From the NCBI GenBank assembly GCA_020080175.1, contig JAGHQL010000149.1:1-64000 (forward strand): a DNA stretch of 64,000 bases, in the 5' to 3' direction. Shown here piece after piece: positions 1 through 12,100 of this stretch (within the stretch, counting starts at the first letter, position 1; each line of letters opens with the position of its first letter). The position numbers and the translations under genes are program-made. The DNA is from Glutinoglossum americanum. Taxonomy: Eukaryota > Ascomycota > Geoglossomycetes > Geoglossales > Geoglossaceae. The notes beneath the pieces were generated by a model. It did no database searches, was not told the origin of the DNA, and worked only from the letters and a program-made list of their open reading frames with translations.

Positions 1-1
1 G

Positions 2-283
2 CGACAACGCCACATTAATGCCGTTCCAGCGGCCGCGCAGCATATCCACAACACTGCAAGCAATGGAAATGCCATGTCATCTCCAAGGGGTGGCAGCAAC
101 GGGAATCCTGCGCCGTCTTCGAAGAGTGGCGGCAACGAAAATAGCAACAACAATAATAATTCAAACAACAACAACATCAATGTCAGCGGCAGTCAATCAA
201 CAGGTGGAATTAGTATGCAGGGTGGCCTCGTTGCACTCGGCGGGATATATTTAATCTGGTGGTTTCTTCATTGGCGATGGTGA
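2..283 (+). CDS. 3' end of a gene: Asn-rich low-complexity tail with C-terminal membrane segment (partial)
   Basis: The frame beginning at base 2 is open to the left edge and ends in TAG/TGA-type termination at 281-283, so this is read as the last exon of a gene that starts outside the window. The 93 visible residues are Ser/Gly/Asn-rich with a long Asn run (about residues 50-65), followed by a hydrophobic tail (QGGLVALGGIYLIWWFLHW) that could be a C-terminal membrane segment. No family is recognised. Membrane-tail function is inference from hydrophobicity alone. Alternatively the low-complexity stretch could be non-coding. Confidence 0.4.
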   Translation, partial: RQRHINAVPAAAQHIHNTASNGNAMSSPRGGSNGNPAPSSKSGGNENSNNNNNSNNNNINVSGSQSTGGISMQGGLVALGGIYLIWWFLHWRW

Positions 284-1980
284 ATATGTTGTATATGGCA
301 AGGTCTCGGCTCGACTGTGCTTCAGGAGAGCACGACGCTGAAGGGGACTTGAAGTATTCAGTGGCCGCATCGCCGCTACTTTTGACGCTAATAAATCACC
401 TTTCTCAATATTGTAAACCTAGCATGCGTTGTTATAGCGACGCTTGTCCTCGATAAAGTGAGCAGGAATTGCTTCCTTCTCAAAACGCTTGTGAATTTAC
501 ACTCTGTGGGGGTTGACACACCCTACTTACTCCATATCGGCGCCATGCAGCGTGCGTCGTAAACTCCTGCTCCGGGCGAACCTCGAAGTGGCTGCCGGAG
601 TTGAGCGATACTATCTATCCCCGCTCGCAAAAAGGACTGAGCTGAAAATCGAACCGCGAATTGGCTACTGACGGGCGCACAAAGAATTGCCAAGTGGAGG
701 TTACCCGCGCTTGCGACACAACCTCCGCATCGCCCTCAGAGGCGGAGCACGCTTCCAGTGTATACAATTGGGTGGATATGCTGCTTGAACGACAGTTGGG
801 CGGCTCTATTCCACAGATCTTTCAACAAACAAGTTTCAAGAGGAAGTTCTACCGTTTGCGCAATCCATACCGATCCGATCGGCTCGGTTCTTATTATACG
901 GACAACGCTAGTTACAGCCCGTCGATCCCCGGTAAAGTTTTGCCCCCTTTTTTAAACTAAATTCCAACCATCTTTCTAGTGAATTACAGGAAAATCCGGG
1001 GACATATGCATTCAGCCCAATCGTATTGGGCTATGGAGTCCCTATCTGCATCTTCTGGAAGTGGCGCATTTAGAAACATGAGCACTTCCTCCGTTACGCA
1101 CAACCCTTCAACTCCGCCGATACGCCACGTCAGAGGTTAAAATAATTGCTGCCCGAGTTTCAGCGATATCCAACCAAAGGTGTTCAACCTACAGAACATG
1201 ACGCACATCAAGAGCCCTGCTCTTCCACCAAAAGATTGTTCCCCTAGTTCAACCACTACATCTATACTGTCTCAGTTCGAAATACCCTCCTGACCGGTTT
1301 CCTGGTGTGTAAACCATGGGTCACTAGAGTAATACCATGGGTAGGTCATACGTTCCGTAGGTGGTTCTTAAGGTGCAGCTAGTAGCACGGTCCAAAGTGT
1401 TCCAGCCTAAGGGAGTAGGAACATAGCAGCCTTAGTGAGTTTCGTCTGTGTCTGCCTTGTCTTGCAGGAATCGAGGGTTCGTGCGTCATTCTGACCCAAC
1501 CAGGTGAAAGGCTGAGACATCGGGTCTTGAGCTCCCTTGCAATCAGTCTCGGCATCACTGGATCGAAGGAGGGCTTAGGGGTGAGTGTTCGTGGTGAGCT
1601 GAAAGTCGACATGCATGCCCTTTCCGTCCTTCCTCCTCTAGGCTTGGCCAGTCGCAAACTCCACGCTTCGTCACAAGCCTTACACTACTAGCGCACCAAG
1701 AGTTGTTGCTGAAAGGACGCCATTCACAAGCCATCCGCCACTCATCAGCAGGGCCGTACGATTTCATGATTGTCAACAATGCTGAGGTGAGTTAGGGGGT
1801 ATTCAGCCGCAGTAGATGTGTCAGATGAGTGACGATCCTGGGGATTCAATGGCTCGTCGGAAGTCATGATTCGATAGAGTTCTATGCCCTGTCCGCTAGC
1901 CCAAGACATGGGAAATGAAAATGGGCAGGTGAGGAGGGAGAAGGGGGAGCACATGCATGAATGCGGCCAATTTAGAAATT
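284..1980. other. Mostly unassigned interval
   Basis: Apart from the weak candidate at 778-1140, only short overlapping frames are present (several on the minus strand between 1379 and 1954). None carries a recognisable motif or joins convincingly by splicing. I see no clear repeat or RNA gene here. Confidence 0.4.
778..1140 (+). CDS. Weak two-exon candidate, unknown
   Basis: From ATG 778 the frame runs to 931 (CCC-G|GTAAAG), and a 48-nt intron ending in tttctag at 979 joins in phase to 980-1140, giving about 104 residues. The frame is also open upstream of 778 back to about 646, without an ATG. No domain is recognised, composition is ordinary, and there is no neighbour relationship to support it. 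It may be a chance frame or a gene relic. Confidence 0.18.
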
Positions 1981-2168
1981 CCTCGTCGGAGAGCGAAGTT
2001 AGGGGTAAGGCTCAAGGTGGAAAATGGGCGAGGATGTAAGTTGAGAGAGGATGAGACGATGAATTTATGTTGTCTCTAGGAGGCCGACAAAGCGGCAAGC
2101 GATCAAGCGGCGCGCACTTTACCCCATCGGGGCACGCTCCATCAACGTGAGTCCAATAAGATAAAATA
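1981..2168 (+). repeat. Left copy of a diverged ~190 bp direct repeat flanking the phosphorylase-NLR
   Basis: This stretch aligns with 8107-8309. Shared blocks include gttaggggc/t, gatgaatttatgt, an identical 20-base block (gacaaagcggcaagcgatca, starting near 2084) and gataaaata at the right end. By eye similarity is about 70 percent. The copies lie 6.1 kb apart in the same orientation, bracketing the NLR gene and the unassigned minus-strand frames behind it. The right end of this copy is interrupted by the MITE at 2169-2354. Confidence 0.65.
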
Positions 2169-2354
2169 TACGTAGGTCGATACCAAAAGTCTTCACACTC
2201 TTACCTGAGCCTCGGTAGAACTTTACCCCATCAGAAACCTCCCGCCCAAGGCTTTAGGTACATCTTTAGGCGCTGCTTTAACTAGGTTTTAGTGAGGCAA
2301 AGCCAAAGCGAAGCCTAAAAAGTGGTATTAAGACTTTTGGTGTCGGCCTACGTA
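2169..2354. mobile_element. 186-bp MITE with TA duplication (Tc1/mariner-like)
   Basis: Terminal inverted repeats of about 25 bp: the left end starts tacgtaggtcgataccaaaa and the right end, read on the other strand, starts tacgtaggccgacaccaaaa, with two differences over those 20 bases. Both continue into agtctt. TA dinucleotides flank the element (2167-2168 and 2355-2356), as expected for Tc1/mariner-type insertion. There is no coding capacity. The paralogous repeat copy at 8301-8316 reads straight through (gataaaatatatatatattc), so it shows the unoccupied site. Family assignment is from the TA target and TIR layout only. Confidence 0.75.
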
Positions 2355-2940
2355 TATATATTTCTTTACCGAGGTGGTGGATAATCATTTATTCAGGACG
2401 GGACATGATATTGCGACAATCCATTCCTCCCATCCTTCAATGAAATATAGAGAGAAAGATGAGACTGATTAGAAAGCCATAGAAACGAGCCTTTTACCCC
2501 CCACCTTCCAACCGTGCCATTCAAGCAAATGCCCCTTTATAAAAATCACCTTTAACAAGTATTTGAGCAGTTACATACAACCCGTACTAGGCACATCCCA
2601 GCCCGCGCGCCTAGCCGCTTTAACCTTTTATAGCTTCTCGCTGTGGAGCCGCTTTTAGCCAAGCCCAGCAGCCCCTCAATTCTCAATATGGCAAAGCGCC
2701 TTCTTCCAGCATACCCGCCTCGACCATCTTTCCCGCTGTCACAAGCACGAATTCAAGTTGCTTGCAATCCTGCTCGGGTACCACCGCGCAACCATCTGCG
2801 CAAAGACAGACAGAACTACTTATTAGCGACCTCCTTCCTGTCTACTTGCGCCCTTCTCTTAAGCTCGCCGCGTGCCCATATCATCTTGGTCCTCTATACT
2901 CAATCCGAATCCCAGTATTTTCCGTTCCTTCATTTTTCAT
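2355..2940. promoter_or_regulatory. Upstream region of the phosphorylase-NACHT-ankyrin gene
   Basis: No reliable coding signal. The pyrimidine-rich stretch at 2870-2940 just before the chosen ATG is typical of fungal leaders. The frame of the next gene is open back to an ATG at 2872, which is a possible alternative start. Confidence 0.35.
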
Positions 2941-5900
2941 ATGGCGCATCTCCCTCGTCCCGTTCACTGTGAGGACTTCGAGATTGCTATCATCTGCGCT
3001 TTGCAAGTGGAGCGCGATGCCGTCGAGGCGCTCTTAGACGAGGTATATGAGACAGACGGATTCTCATACCGGAAATCCTCTGAGGACCCTAACACCTATA
3101 CCACAGGGAGAGTGGGCGAACACCACGTTGTGCTGGCATACATTCCGGGTATGGGTAAGGCTAGTTCAGCAGCTGTAGCATCCAGTATTCGCATCAGCTT
3201 CAAAGGGATTAAAGTCGGCATAGTTGTAGGGATCTGCGGAGGTGCACCAAGAGCCACTGATGGAACTGAAATTTTCCTAGGCGACGTTATCATCAGTGAA
3301 GCAGCGATACAAGTTGACTTCGGCTGCCAGTACCCAAACAAATTTATAAGGAAAACCACTCTAGAAGATAATCTCGGCCAGGCAAATCCGCAGATCCGTT
3401 CATTCCTGGGAAAGGTGTCAGGCTGGTCGGCTCACAAAAGGTTGACGGATAAGACTCTTATTTACTCTACAGCGCTCTACAAAAGGGATGGGTTTCACAA
3501 CTCTAGATATCCCGGCATAGAGAATGACAAACTCTACCCAGCCTACTATCAGCACAAACATCAAAACTCAGATTCCTGCGTCATCTGCGGCCAATTTCAG
3601 GGCTATGGCGATGAAGTCTGCGAAACCGCGCTTAATTCTTCTTGCGCAGAACTGGGCTGCGATGACACGATACTGATACCCCGTAACCGGACCAAGGACG
3701 CATGGAAACCCTCAATTCACTTCGGTCGTATTGCGTCCGGGGATGGGGTTATGAAGAGCGGGCAACACCGTGATGAAATTGTGGCTAGCGAGAAAGTGAT
3801 TGCATTTGAGATGGAGGGCGCTGGTGCATGGGACTACCTCCCTACAGTGGTAATTAAGGGCGTTTGCAATTACGCCGACAGCCATAAAAGCGAAGAATGG
3901 CAAAGATATGCGGTGACCACTGCAGCGGCTTGTACGAAGGCATTTTTAGAGGAGTGGAGGAGTGAAGACAGGCCGTCGAAGAGGTCGACTTCACCAGGTA
4001 TGGCCTGTGTCTCCTGGTGTCTTCACGTCATCTAACCTCATGACAGAAATATCTTCCAGCTTAAGCGAGGAGCGTCGCTTGTCGACATCGGCAGGCGAAC
4101 AGAGCTATTCGGAAGACATTAAAGCAATGTGCTTGCAGTCTCTCAGCTTTCTAAATATCGATTCTCACCGGCGTAATATAGCCCCTGCTCACCAAAACAC
4201 GTGTGACTGGCTGTTTGCAACGGCACAATTCCAGCAGTGGCAGAATCGGGATGACTTTAAAAGCCACAACGGAGTTCTCTGGATCAAGGGCAAATCAGGA
4301 GCCGGGAAGTCCACGTTGATGAAACATGCCCTGGTTCACTGCCAAAAGTCATTCCCAAACCACGCTATTGCGGCCTATTTCTTCAACGCCCGGGGCGACC
4401 ACCTGGAGAAATCTCCTCTTGGTATGCTCCGATCGCTACTGTATCAGCTGATAGAACAAAATCCGCAATTCTGCAGCCGCTTTATTCCACTCTTTCTCGA
4501 CGAGCAAAAAAACAATGGGATTCATTGGCAGTGGCATTCGAACCTGCTTGAACACTTCCTGCTGGAGATGATGGGGCGTCATCAATCCCAGCCGATGCTT
4601 CTATTTGTGGACGCTCTAGATGAATGTGATGAATCCCAGGTGCGAGATGTTGTGTCATTCCTCGAAAAACTAAGTTCGGCTACCATCAGATCTGGAACCA
4701 TACTCAACATCTGTCTATCGAGTCGCCATTATCCGACTATTTGTATGGAAAAAAAGCTCGAGCTAGTTGTGGAGAAGCGAGTTGAGCACGGTCAAGATAT
4801 TGCTATCTATGTCCAAGACAAACTAAAGAAAATAGATGAAGGCATTGAGAGGGAGCTCCTTGAAAAGGCAGCAGGCGTGTTTATGTGGATTATTCTCGCC
4901 ATCGAAATGCTCAACCAGAAATTCGATGAAGGTGGAATCGCAGCTATGCGGAAAACGCTTAGCGAGATGCCAGGCGACCTCGATGAAGTATTTCGAACAC
5001 TTCTAGAGAAGGACAACACACGCAAGTACGAGACTATACTCATGCTTCAGTGGGTCCTGTTCAGCGAACACCTGCTTAAGCCGGAAGAGCTATATTTCGC
5101 CGTTTTGGCTGGAACGGATGGAACGGAATCAGAGGACCTAGGGCCTTGGGACCAGTCAAAGGTCACAAATCAAATCATTGAGCGGTTTATCACCACTACC
5201 TCGAGAGGTCTTATCGAAGTACGTAAAGGAGATACAGAAACAGTGCAATTCATCCACCAGTCGGTCAACGATTTCTTACTCCGAAATAAGAGGCTCCAAA
5301 CGCTAGATTTAGCACTTGTACCGCATGTTATCGGCGCCAGCCACGATCGGCTTGCTAGTTCCTGTTTGTGTTATGTCGAGATGGTAAAGGATTCAACGCC
5401 CGAAAAGGAGCTAGTCCAGAGCTACCCGTTCCTAGAGTACGCATCTAGTTATGTCCTTTATCATGCTGAACAAGCACATGTGGGGCACATCGATCAACGC
5501 ACGCGTCTCCAACAGCTGCAACGCGAGTCAAAAGTTTATGAAAGATTGAAGAGCTTTCATAATATTTTTTGGCGTTGGCCTCTGAAATATGGCACGGAAA
5601 CGGAATTGCTCTATGTCGTGTCTCTCCGCCACTACCAAGGACTCGCCCGGGCTGTCCTGCTTGAACCTAGTGTTGACGTCAATGCGCAGAGCGGGCTCCT
5701 TGGCAGTGCGCTGCAGGCTGCTGCAGCTAACGTTAATGTCCACAACTCTGCCGCCGCTAAAGAGGTCATCCAGGTGCTGCTGGATGCTGGTGCTGACGTC
5801 AATGTCCAGGGTGGGCACTTTGGTAGCGCGCTACAGGTTGCTAGTAGGGGCATAGCTACTTATGATCATCACGGATACCTATTCTACAACCCCCCAAGTA

Positions 5901-7024
5901 CAGAGGTCGTCAGGATGCTGCTGGACGCTGGTGCCGACGTCAATGCCGTATGTGAGCACCATGGCAACGCGCTGCAGGCTGCTGTTGGTGGACTTCGCGG
6001 CTATGGAGACGTCATTAAAGAGGTCATTCAGATGCTGCTGAACGCTGGCGCCGATGTCAATATCCAGTGTGGGTTCTATGGTAACGTGCTGCAGGCTGCT
6101 ACTGCTGCCGCTTCTGATCGTCTTGGTTACACCAGAGCCATTGTCCCTCTAGAGGTCATCCAGATGCTCCTAGATGCCGGTGCCAACGTCAGTGCCCAGG
6201 GTGGGTACTACGGCAACGCCCTGCAGGCGGCGGCAGCAGTAGCAGCTACTGTTTGTAGGTACACAGGCGCCGATACTACTACAAAGGTTGTCGAGATGTT
6301 ACTAGACGCCGGCGCTGATGTCAATGCCCAGGGCGGGCGGTACGGCAACGCGCTACAGGCCGCTGCCGCTCGCAAGAGCACCGCTGTGGCTAAAAAGGCC
6401 GTTCAGATGCTGTTGGACGCCGGCGCCAACGTCAACGCCCTTGGCGGGTACTATGGCAGCGCACTAAAGGCTGCTGTTGCTTGTGCTGATGGCTTCTATG
6501 TGGATGGTGATGACTATCGCCCTGATGATGAGACCTCCGTCGTTGAGGTCATCCAGATACTGCTAGACGCTGGTGCTGACGTCAATGCCCAGGGTGGGTG
6601 CTATGGCAGCGTGCTGCAGGCTGCTGCAGCTGATACTAGCACTAATTATAATACCGCTGCCATTGAAAAAATCATTCAGATACTGCTAGATGCTGGTGCT
6701 GACGTCAATGCCCAGAGTGGGCGTTATGGCTGCGCGCTGCAGGCTGCGGCTGTAGGAGCTGTAAATTGTTATTTCCACGACACCGACGACAGCGTTACTG
6801 CCCCCCCAAAAGAGATCATCCAGATGCTGCTAGACGCCGGTGCCGATGTCAATGCCCGGGGCGGGCACTATGGCAGCGTGTTGCAGGCTGCTGATAGGCA
6901 TCACACCGACGACCCCGCCATTGAAGAGATCATCCAGATGCTGCTGGACGCTGGAGCCGAGAACACACTGTCCCGAAGCTCGAGTGAATTGTCAGATGAG
7001 GATACAGAGGACATAAATAGTTAG
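2941..7024 (+). CDS. NLR-type protein: nucleoside phosphorylase-like domain, NACHT, ankyrin repeats
   Basis: Two exons, 2941-3997 and 4047-7024; the 49-nt intron (gtatgg...ctaac...acag) restores phase and gives 1344 residues. Residues 1-350 form a PNP_UDP (nucleoside phosphorylase superfamily) domain: start EDFEIAIICALQVERDAVEA, glycine-rich GMGKASSAAV and VGICGGAPR, nucleoside-site FEMEGAGAW, and CNYADSH near the end. Residues 434-442 are the Walker A (GKSGAGKST) of a NACHT ATPase, with Walker B LLFVDALDECDE. From about residue 890 there are roughly ten ankyrin-like units with core IQMLLDAGADVNAQGG. In fungi this architecture is a STAND/NLR receptor proposed to act in non-self recognition; the phosphorylase part would be the effector. 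ATG 2941 is preferred because it directly precedes the conserved domain; 2872 is possible. The repeat units are near-identical in core but differ in inserted loop length (see findings). Confidence 0.93.
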
Positions 7025-9113
7025 AAGGCGTACCCGGGATGCGAGCGATTCCCACACTTCGAACCAATGTGGCCCACTAACAACAACGCACGAGCTAAAG
7101 TCGATGCCTGACAAGTTTGAAAGGCTGGACCTAGCCTCCGAGCAATTGTCGGGGGATGGCAATGGTATCTAGACTCGTTTCCGTATTCAGGCGGCTCATG
7201 AAGCCTAGATAATTTGAGCTGGCGTCTGCAGCTCTATCCCTCGACAAACCCATTCTATTGTCGCAACTCTACATCCAGCCATTCTATCCATACTGCCACA
7301 TCCGTCCTACGCACCTTGTGGCGGCGGCTCCTTACACAGTTATCCGTATTCTCGATAGGCACAAGCAATTGGTAAATTTTCGTTAATACTATCAATCATT
7401 GGCGCTACTAATAATGTCATTCGATATCGAGATTTTGTATGACAACCGTCCAAGGCAGTTGGAGGATGGCAAAGCTTCGAATACAGCTTGTATTGCGGCA
7501 GGGGCAATAAAGCAACGTTTGAAATGTTCATCCATTGTAGATACAGCAGCATAGTTCTCAGTATCTCCAGCTCTCCGTAAGTCTATCAAAGCTAAAATAG
7601 TTTAAGCTTTCCTTTTCATTACCCTCCAATTCTTCTCGCAAAGCTTCTCGAGTTCGTTAAGCCCGTTGGTAGCTAACTCCAGCATTTCCGTACTGAATTC
7701 GTTCTGCGTGGTAGGATTTCACAATTGTCTGCTACAGCTATTCGGTTTCGCTCTGCTAAGACAGCATGACTCGAAACTTCTGGTATGTGGTGAATATCGA
7801 GTAGCTCGATAATCAGGTCTTTTAAGGATAGCAGACCGAATCCGAAATTTGCAAGCTGTATCACGGCAGGCAAGGACGTGGTGATGGGTATTAGAATGTG
7901 TAACCTGATAAGACTCTCATCGCTCAACGATGAACCAACGGGCAGCACGAGCAGCTTCCAATGAATCAAAACCAATATTTAGCTGTTCTGGAAATGAAGT
8001 TCAAGACATTGGGGTTAGATAAGTGTAAAAGATAAAAAACTTTTTCAAAAAGATGTACTTTCACAGCATCACTTTCCACCCCTCACACCTCCCAATCTAG
8101 AAAATACCTCACCAAAGAGTGACGTTAGGGGCAGGATTGGAGTTGGGAAATGGTCGCGGATGTTAATCGAGAGAAGGATGGGAATGGCGATGAATTTATG
8201 TCGAGGCCCCGGCGGGGCCCGACAAAGCGGCAAGCGATCAGGTGATGTACGCTTTACCCGATCAGGGTACCTCCGTGCATTGAGGCGAAATCACTGAGAT
8301 AAAATATATATATATTCCCGTAATGCGCTGTAGCTCTGCATGTGCGTATCCAGGCGGGCAGGCGGACAGGTATGCGCACGGCGGAAAGAGAGAGACGTCC
8401 AGGCGCGGGAAGCAAGCAAGCGCTAGAGGTGTGTGTCGATTGGCTTGCGCGAGCTTCGAGTTGAGCTTTGCGAGACTTTTCGTGCTACGACCACGAAGTT
8501 ATTAACACAAAGTATTTTCTTGCATAGAGTTCACGCTGACCAAAAGTGCAGGGATAAGGTCCCCCCAAAATAATCCACTTGGGCTTATAGAGTCAGAGTA
8601 CTTCTTGATATTATTAGAGCAATTGATAGAAACTAATGTGTTTTATAGTACTGACTAAACACTGCGCTATAAAATTAACACTGCCATAAACCCAAAACTT
8701 GTAGCCCCATCATCCACTCTCCTTTTCACGCGGACGTATTGGCGAGAGTGCTATGTTGGGTGGTGCTCCAAGGAACATTATTGAAGCTCTGGAGAAAGCA
8801 TTTATTTCCGGCCCTGACTTCATTCAAGTTTGCAGGGTCGTACAGGAGGAAGCTTGAGTGTGATGGTTAAAATTTCGGAGAGGCCCGCTTTGTGGGCTGG
8901 TTCGGTTGCATGGGGATGAGGGGCCTATCCAATAGATTGTTTTCACGATTAAGTAAATAGGGTTTGGCTTAACCGCCATATCCGAGCCTAGAGGGACCAA
9001 ACTCCCAATCCACACTTTTACCGCCTAGGCCCTTATCGCTTTGGTATCATCGCAAGTGTCCTTCCAACCCATACTTTTACAGAACCAAGCTCCATCTGTA
9101 GTATAATTAGTCA
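7025..9113. other. 2.1-kb interval with minus-strand coding-like relics and the right repeat copy
   Basis: Minus-strand frames at 7673-7975 and 7392-7589 look coding-like but do not form a whole gene. The first contains LPAVIQLANFGFGLLSLKDL, which weakly recalls the N-terminal helical domain found on fungal NACHT proteins. A possible intron (gtaatg...ttttag, about 7587-7618) would join LEKLCEKNWR to LIDLRRAGDTENYAA. I could not assemble a complete gene. The remainder (8310-9113) holds nothing I can assign. Confidence 0.35.
8107..8309 (+). repeat. Right copy of the direct repeat, MITE-free
   Basis: Aligns with 1981-2168, including the identical 20-base block gacaaagcggcaagcgatca at 8221-8240 and the terminal gataaaata. 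A GC-rich palindromic stretch (ggccccggcggggcc) lies just before the identical block in this copy only. It continues into tatatatatattc without the MITE, so it records the pre-insertion sequence. Confidence 0.65.
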
Positions 9114-12100
9114 TCAGTCCACTATGTGCTCACGCGGAAATCTAGTTTCTCTTTTCCGCCGGAACCACTTACGAAGCACGAACTGTGCCCAATGATATGG
9201 GCTAGACCCATCCCAATCATCCCTTAGCAGTAGGACCGTCTCTCTGAGTGCTCGAGCCAAGTTCGCAGTCGATTTCGTCCCCCCCTTAAATGCTTGCTGG
9301 TAGAAAATGTCACAAAACTGCCTTGCATCACGGCTTTCCGTTGGCCAGAGAGTCCCGATGACTGAGGTTGCTCCAGCACAGAGGAAAGCAGTGAGTATCC
9401 CAAGGGGATCATCGTTGGGAGTGACGTCTTGGTCACTGGAAGCACATGCCAGCAAGGTTACATGTGCAGCGTTGAGCCGGAGTTTGAATATGTCGTCAAG
9501 GGTGAATCTCCCATCGTCATTATTCTCGGGATTTGGCTCTAGGATTAGGCTTCTCTTGGTCTTGTCGTCTAGCTCTACGCTCGAATGGCCATGGTAATGT
9601 ACTAGGTCTGCATCTTTGATGAAGCTCAAGAAGGTGCTTCTATTCAAGCTTCTGCTAACGGCGAGCTTGGCGTTGAAAGCTTTTGCTAAATCTGTCACCA
9701 TGGTTTGGATATTAATGTCTTCCACCACGTCGAGATCTCCGTATCGACCAAAGGCCGCAATGTTATTTGTGATAGACTTTTCATTCACCTTCCGACATGC
9801 CGAATCTACGCAAGATTTGAGAATAGCGTTGCTGGAAGAGTAGATTATTGGGTTGTCCATGAGAAGAGGGTCTTCTGTCCCAGCAAATGGAATTGCATGC
9901 AAGGGGATTTCGTTTAGAATTCCTGTAGGGCACAGAACGAGCATCTCGTCACGCTGGATGAAAGTTCGAAGAGGTTCTATCAAGGGGCTCAACGCCTTCA
10001 GAGGTTCTACCGACTCTAGTCGCTGTCGGAATAGCACACCGTTTTCCCGACGACGGACTCCTAAGTTCTGTTGGACCCACTTTTCCACGGATCCATACCG
10101 CAAACTCACAGGCTCGGAGATGATGGTTAATTTCTCTTTAAAACGGATAGCAAAGAGGAAGATTACCTCGTGGTAACGAGCCCAGTCCACAAAGACAAGA
10201 GACTCATCAACTTCTTCAACTTGTTTTGACTGTCTTTGGATGTGAATAAGATGTTTGAGAGTCGCACCGTGACCTAATCTCACATCCAACATGTCTTGGA
10301 GCTCGGGGTGCGAGTTCATTTTGATCCAGTGACGACGTAACTCCATTCGCCTATGAGGACGCTCGAAGGGCTCTGCCATCGAGACCCTTTCTGCAAGCTC
10401 ATGTTCCTCCCGGAGTAAATTCCTTGCTTCCTCGTCGAGGTTCCCAGCATCTTCTCTCAAAACTGTCGAGGCTGCCCCTAAGGTTTCTGATAAAGATATG
10501 GCCTTCCATTCCTGTACTGTTCTCCACACATCCTCGATTCCACCTTCCTTGTGTTGAGCTGTAGCTATCGAGAGTTCAAGGTGAGTCAAGAGAAGCATTT
10601 CCCCCAGCCTTCCGGAAAGGTGCAGTCTCTTACGCCTTAACGTGTCGGACAACGAAAGGGCGAAAATTTCCTGTCGCAGTCCCTGCCTAGGGGATTGTTA
10701 TAACTTCAGCTACCTTATCTCCAAGTATAGCTAGCCCGAAATCACCGTAGATATCGAAGTCACTTACCACCCAGAGACCGCTCGCCTTATCGCATAACTA
10801 CATGCCTCTAACAACCTCTCAGCATGAACTTTGGCCTTTTGGTCCTTAGTTGGGTCCGGAGATGTTGCTGGCAGATCAATATGCAGCCTCAGAAGGAGTA
10901 ATGAGCCCAACGAAACACTTGCCCACACTGCGTCTTTGAAGGAGTCTTCCGTTGTAGTATTGTTCCAGAAGAAGGCTTCTGCCTGAGACAATAACTTTGT
11001 CGCAAGCGGAGATACATGGCAATAATGGCTCGGAGTCTCTTTTAACATCTGTGAAAGTAAGGTTCCCATTGTTACTCGGAGTTTATTTGCGATGATCAGG
11101 TTTCCTGGATGGTTTGCAACAAGGCTCTTCCCATAGGTGCACACCGCTAGTTTGGAATTGCCACAACTCTGTAGAACGGCTCCTAGCGTCAGCCCAAACT
11201 GATCCAGGAGTATGGGCCAGAAGAATTTTGGGAGAACTTCTAAAAGCCCCATCCCAAGCTCGAGCAATGGAATAACCACGTGCAGGGCAGGCGGAAATCC
11301 TATGTCTTGCAGCCGCAAACTAGAGACCTGGTTTGAGCCTAGCTTGGGGAGCCACAGAACCATTTCCAATATAGACATAACGTCAGCTGTACGGGCTCTC
11401 CAGCCCATTCCAGTCCTCTCAACGCCTTGAGCAGCGATGTTCACTAGCCACTGGATCCAGCGTTGTGCCCAGTTTACGAAAGTTGCTGGACGCTTGTCTA
11501 AAGGGAGTTCGACAATCAGTTCATCCCTCATCCGGAACCAGTTCAATAATGAGCTGTAGATGTGGTTTTGGTCACTACGACGGGATACTAATAGTATGTG
11601 GTAATATGCCGTGACTTCTGCTGACTTGAAGTCTCCAATAGTTTGATATGCTCGGCTTAAATTCCACGAAGTTATTATACCTAACGTGTCGCTGAGAAAG
11701 CCGTTTGAAGGTTGAAAGATGGATTCGCATGCGTCAACCAATGCTGAAGATATAAACCACCACTCAACCATTTTGACTCTGCATATATGCCATTGGTACA
11801 AATTACCAGTCTGATGCGCTGCTTTCGCGAGATCCGAGTATGGCTTTGTTACCGGCTCTGGAAAGTACTTATGCAAAAACTTGGCCTTCGATAGTAATGT
11901 GTCGTATACGCCTATCAGAGAGCCTTGCTCCCTAAAGAGGGAGGATATTCGGTCGTATTCTGTTTGTGCTTCTTCTTTCTTATTATAAAGTCCTCCTTGG
12001 TTGGCATTAAAAAGGAGTATTTCCACTAGCCCAAGATTGCTTCCGCATGCGGAGAAGATATTCTTAGCCTCATCCCGCTCAGTAAAAGATTGGTGCAAGT

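Noticed and set aside
5589-5855. Alternative plus- and minus-strand frames within the first ankyrin units (5528-5855)
   Set aside because: Shadow frames of the repetitive NLR coding sequence.
9307-10176. Several plus-strand frames
   Set aside because: Antisense shadows of the CHAT-domain exon.
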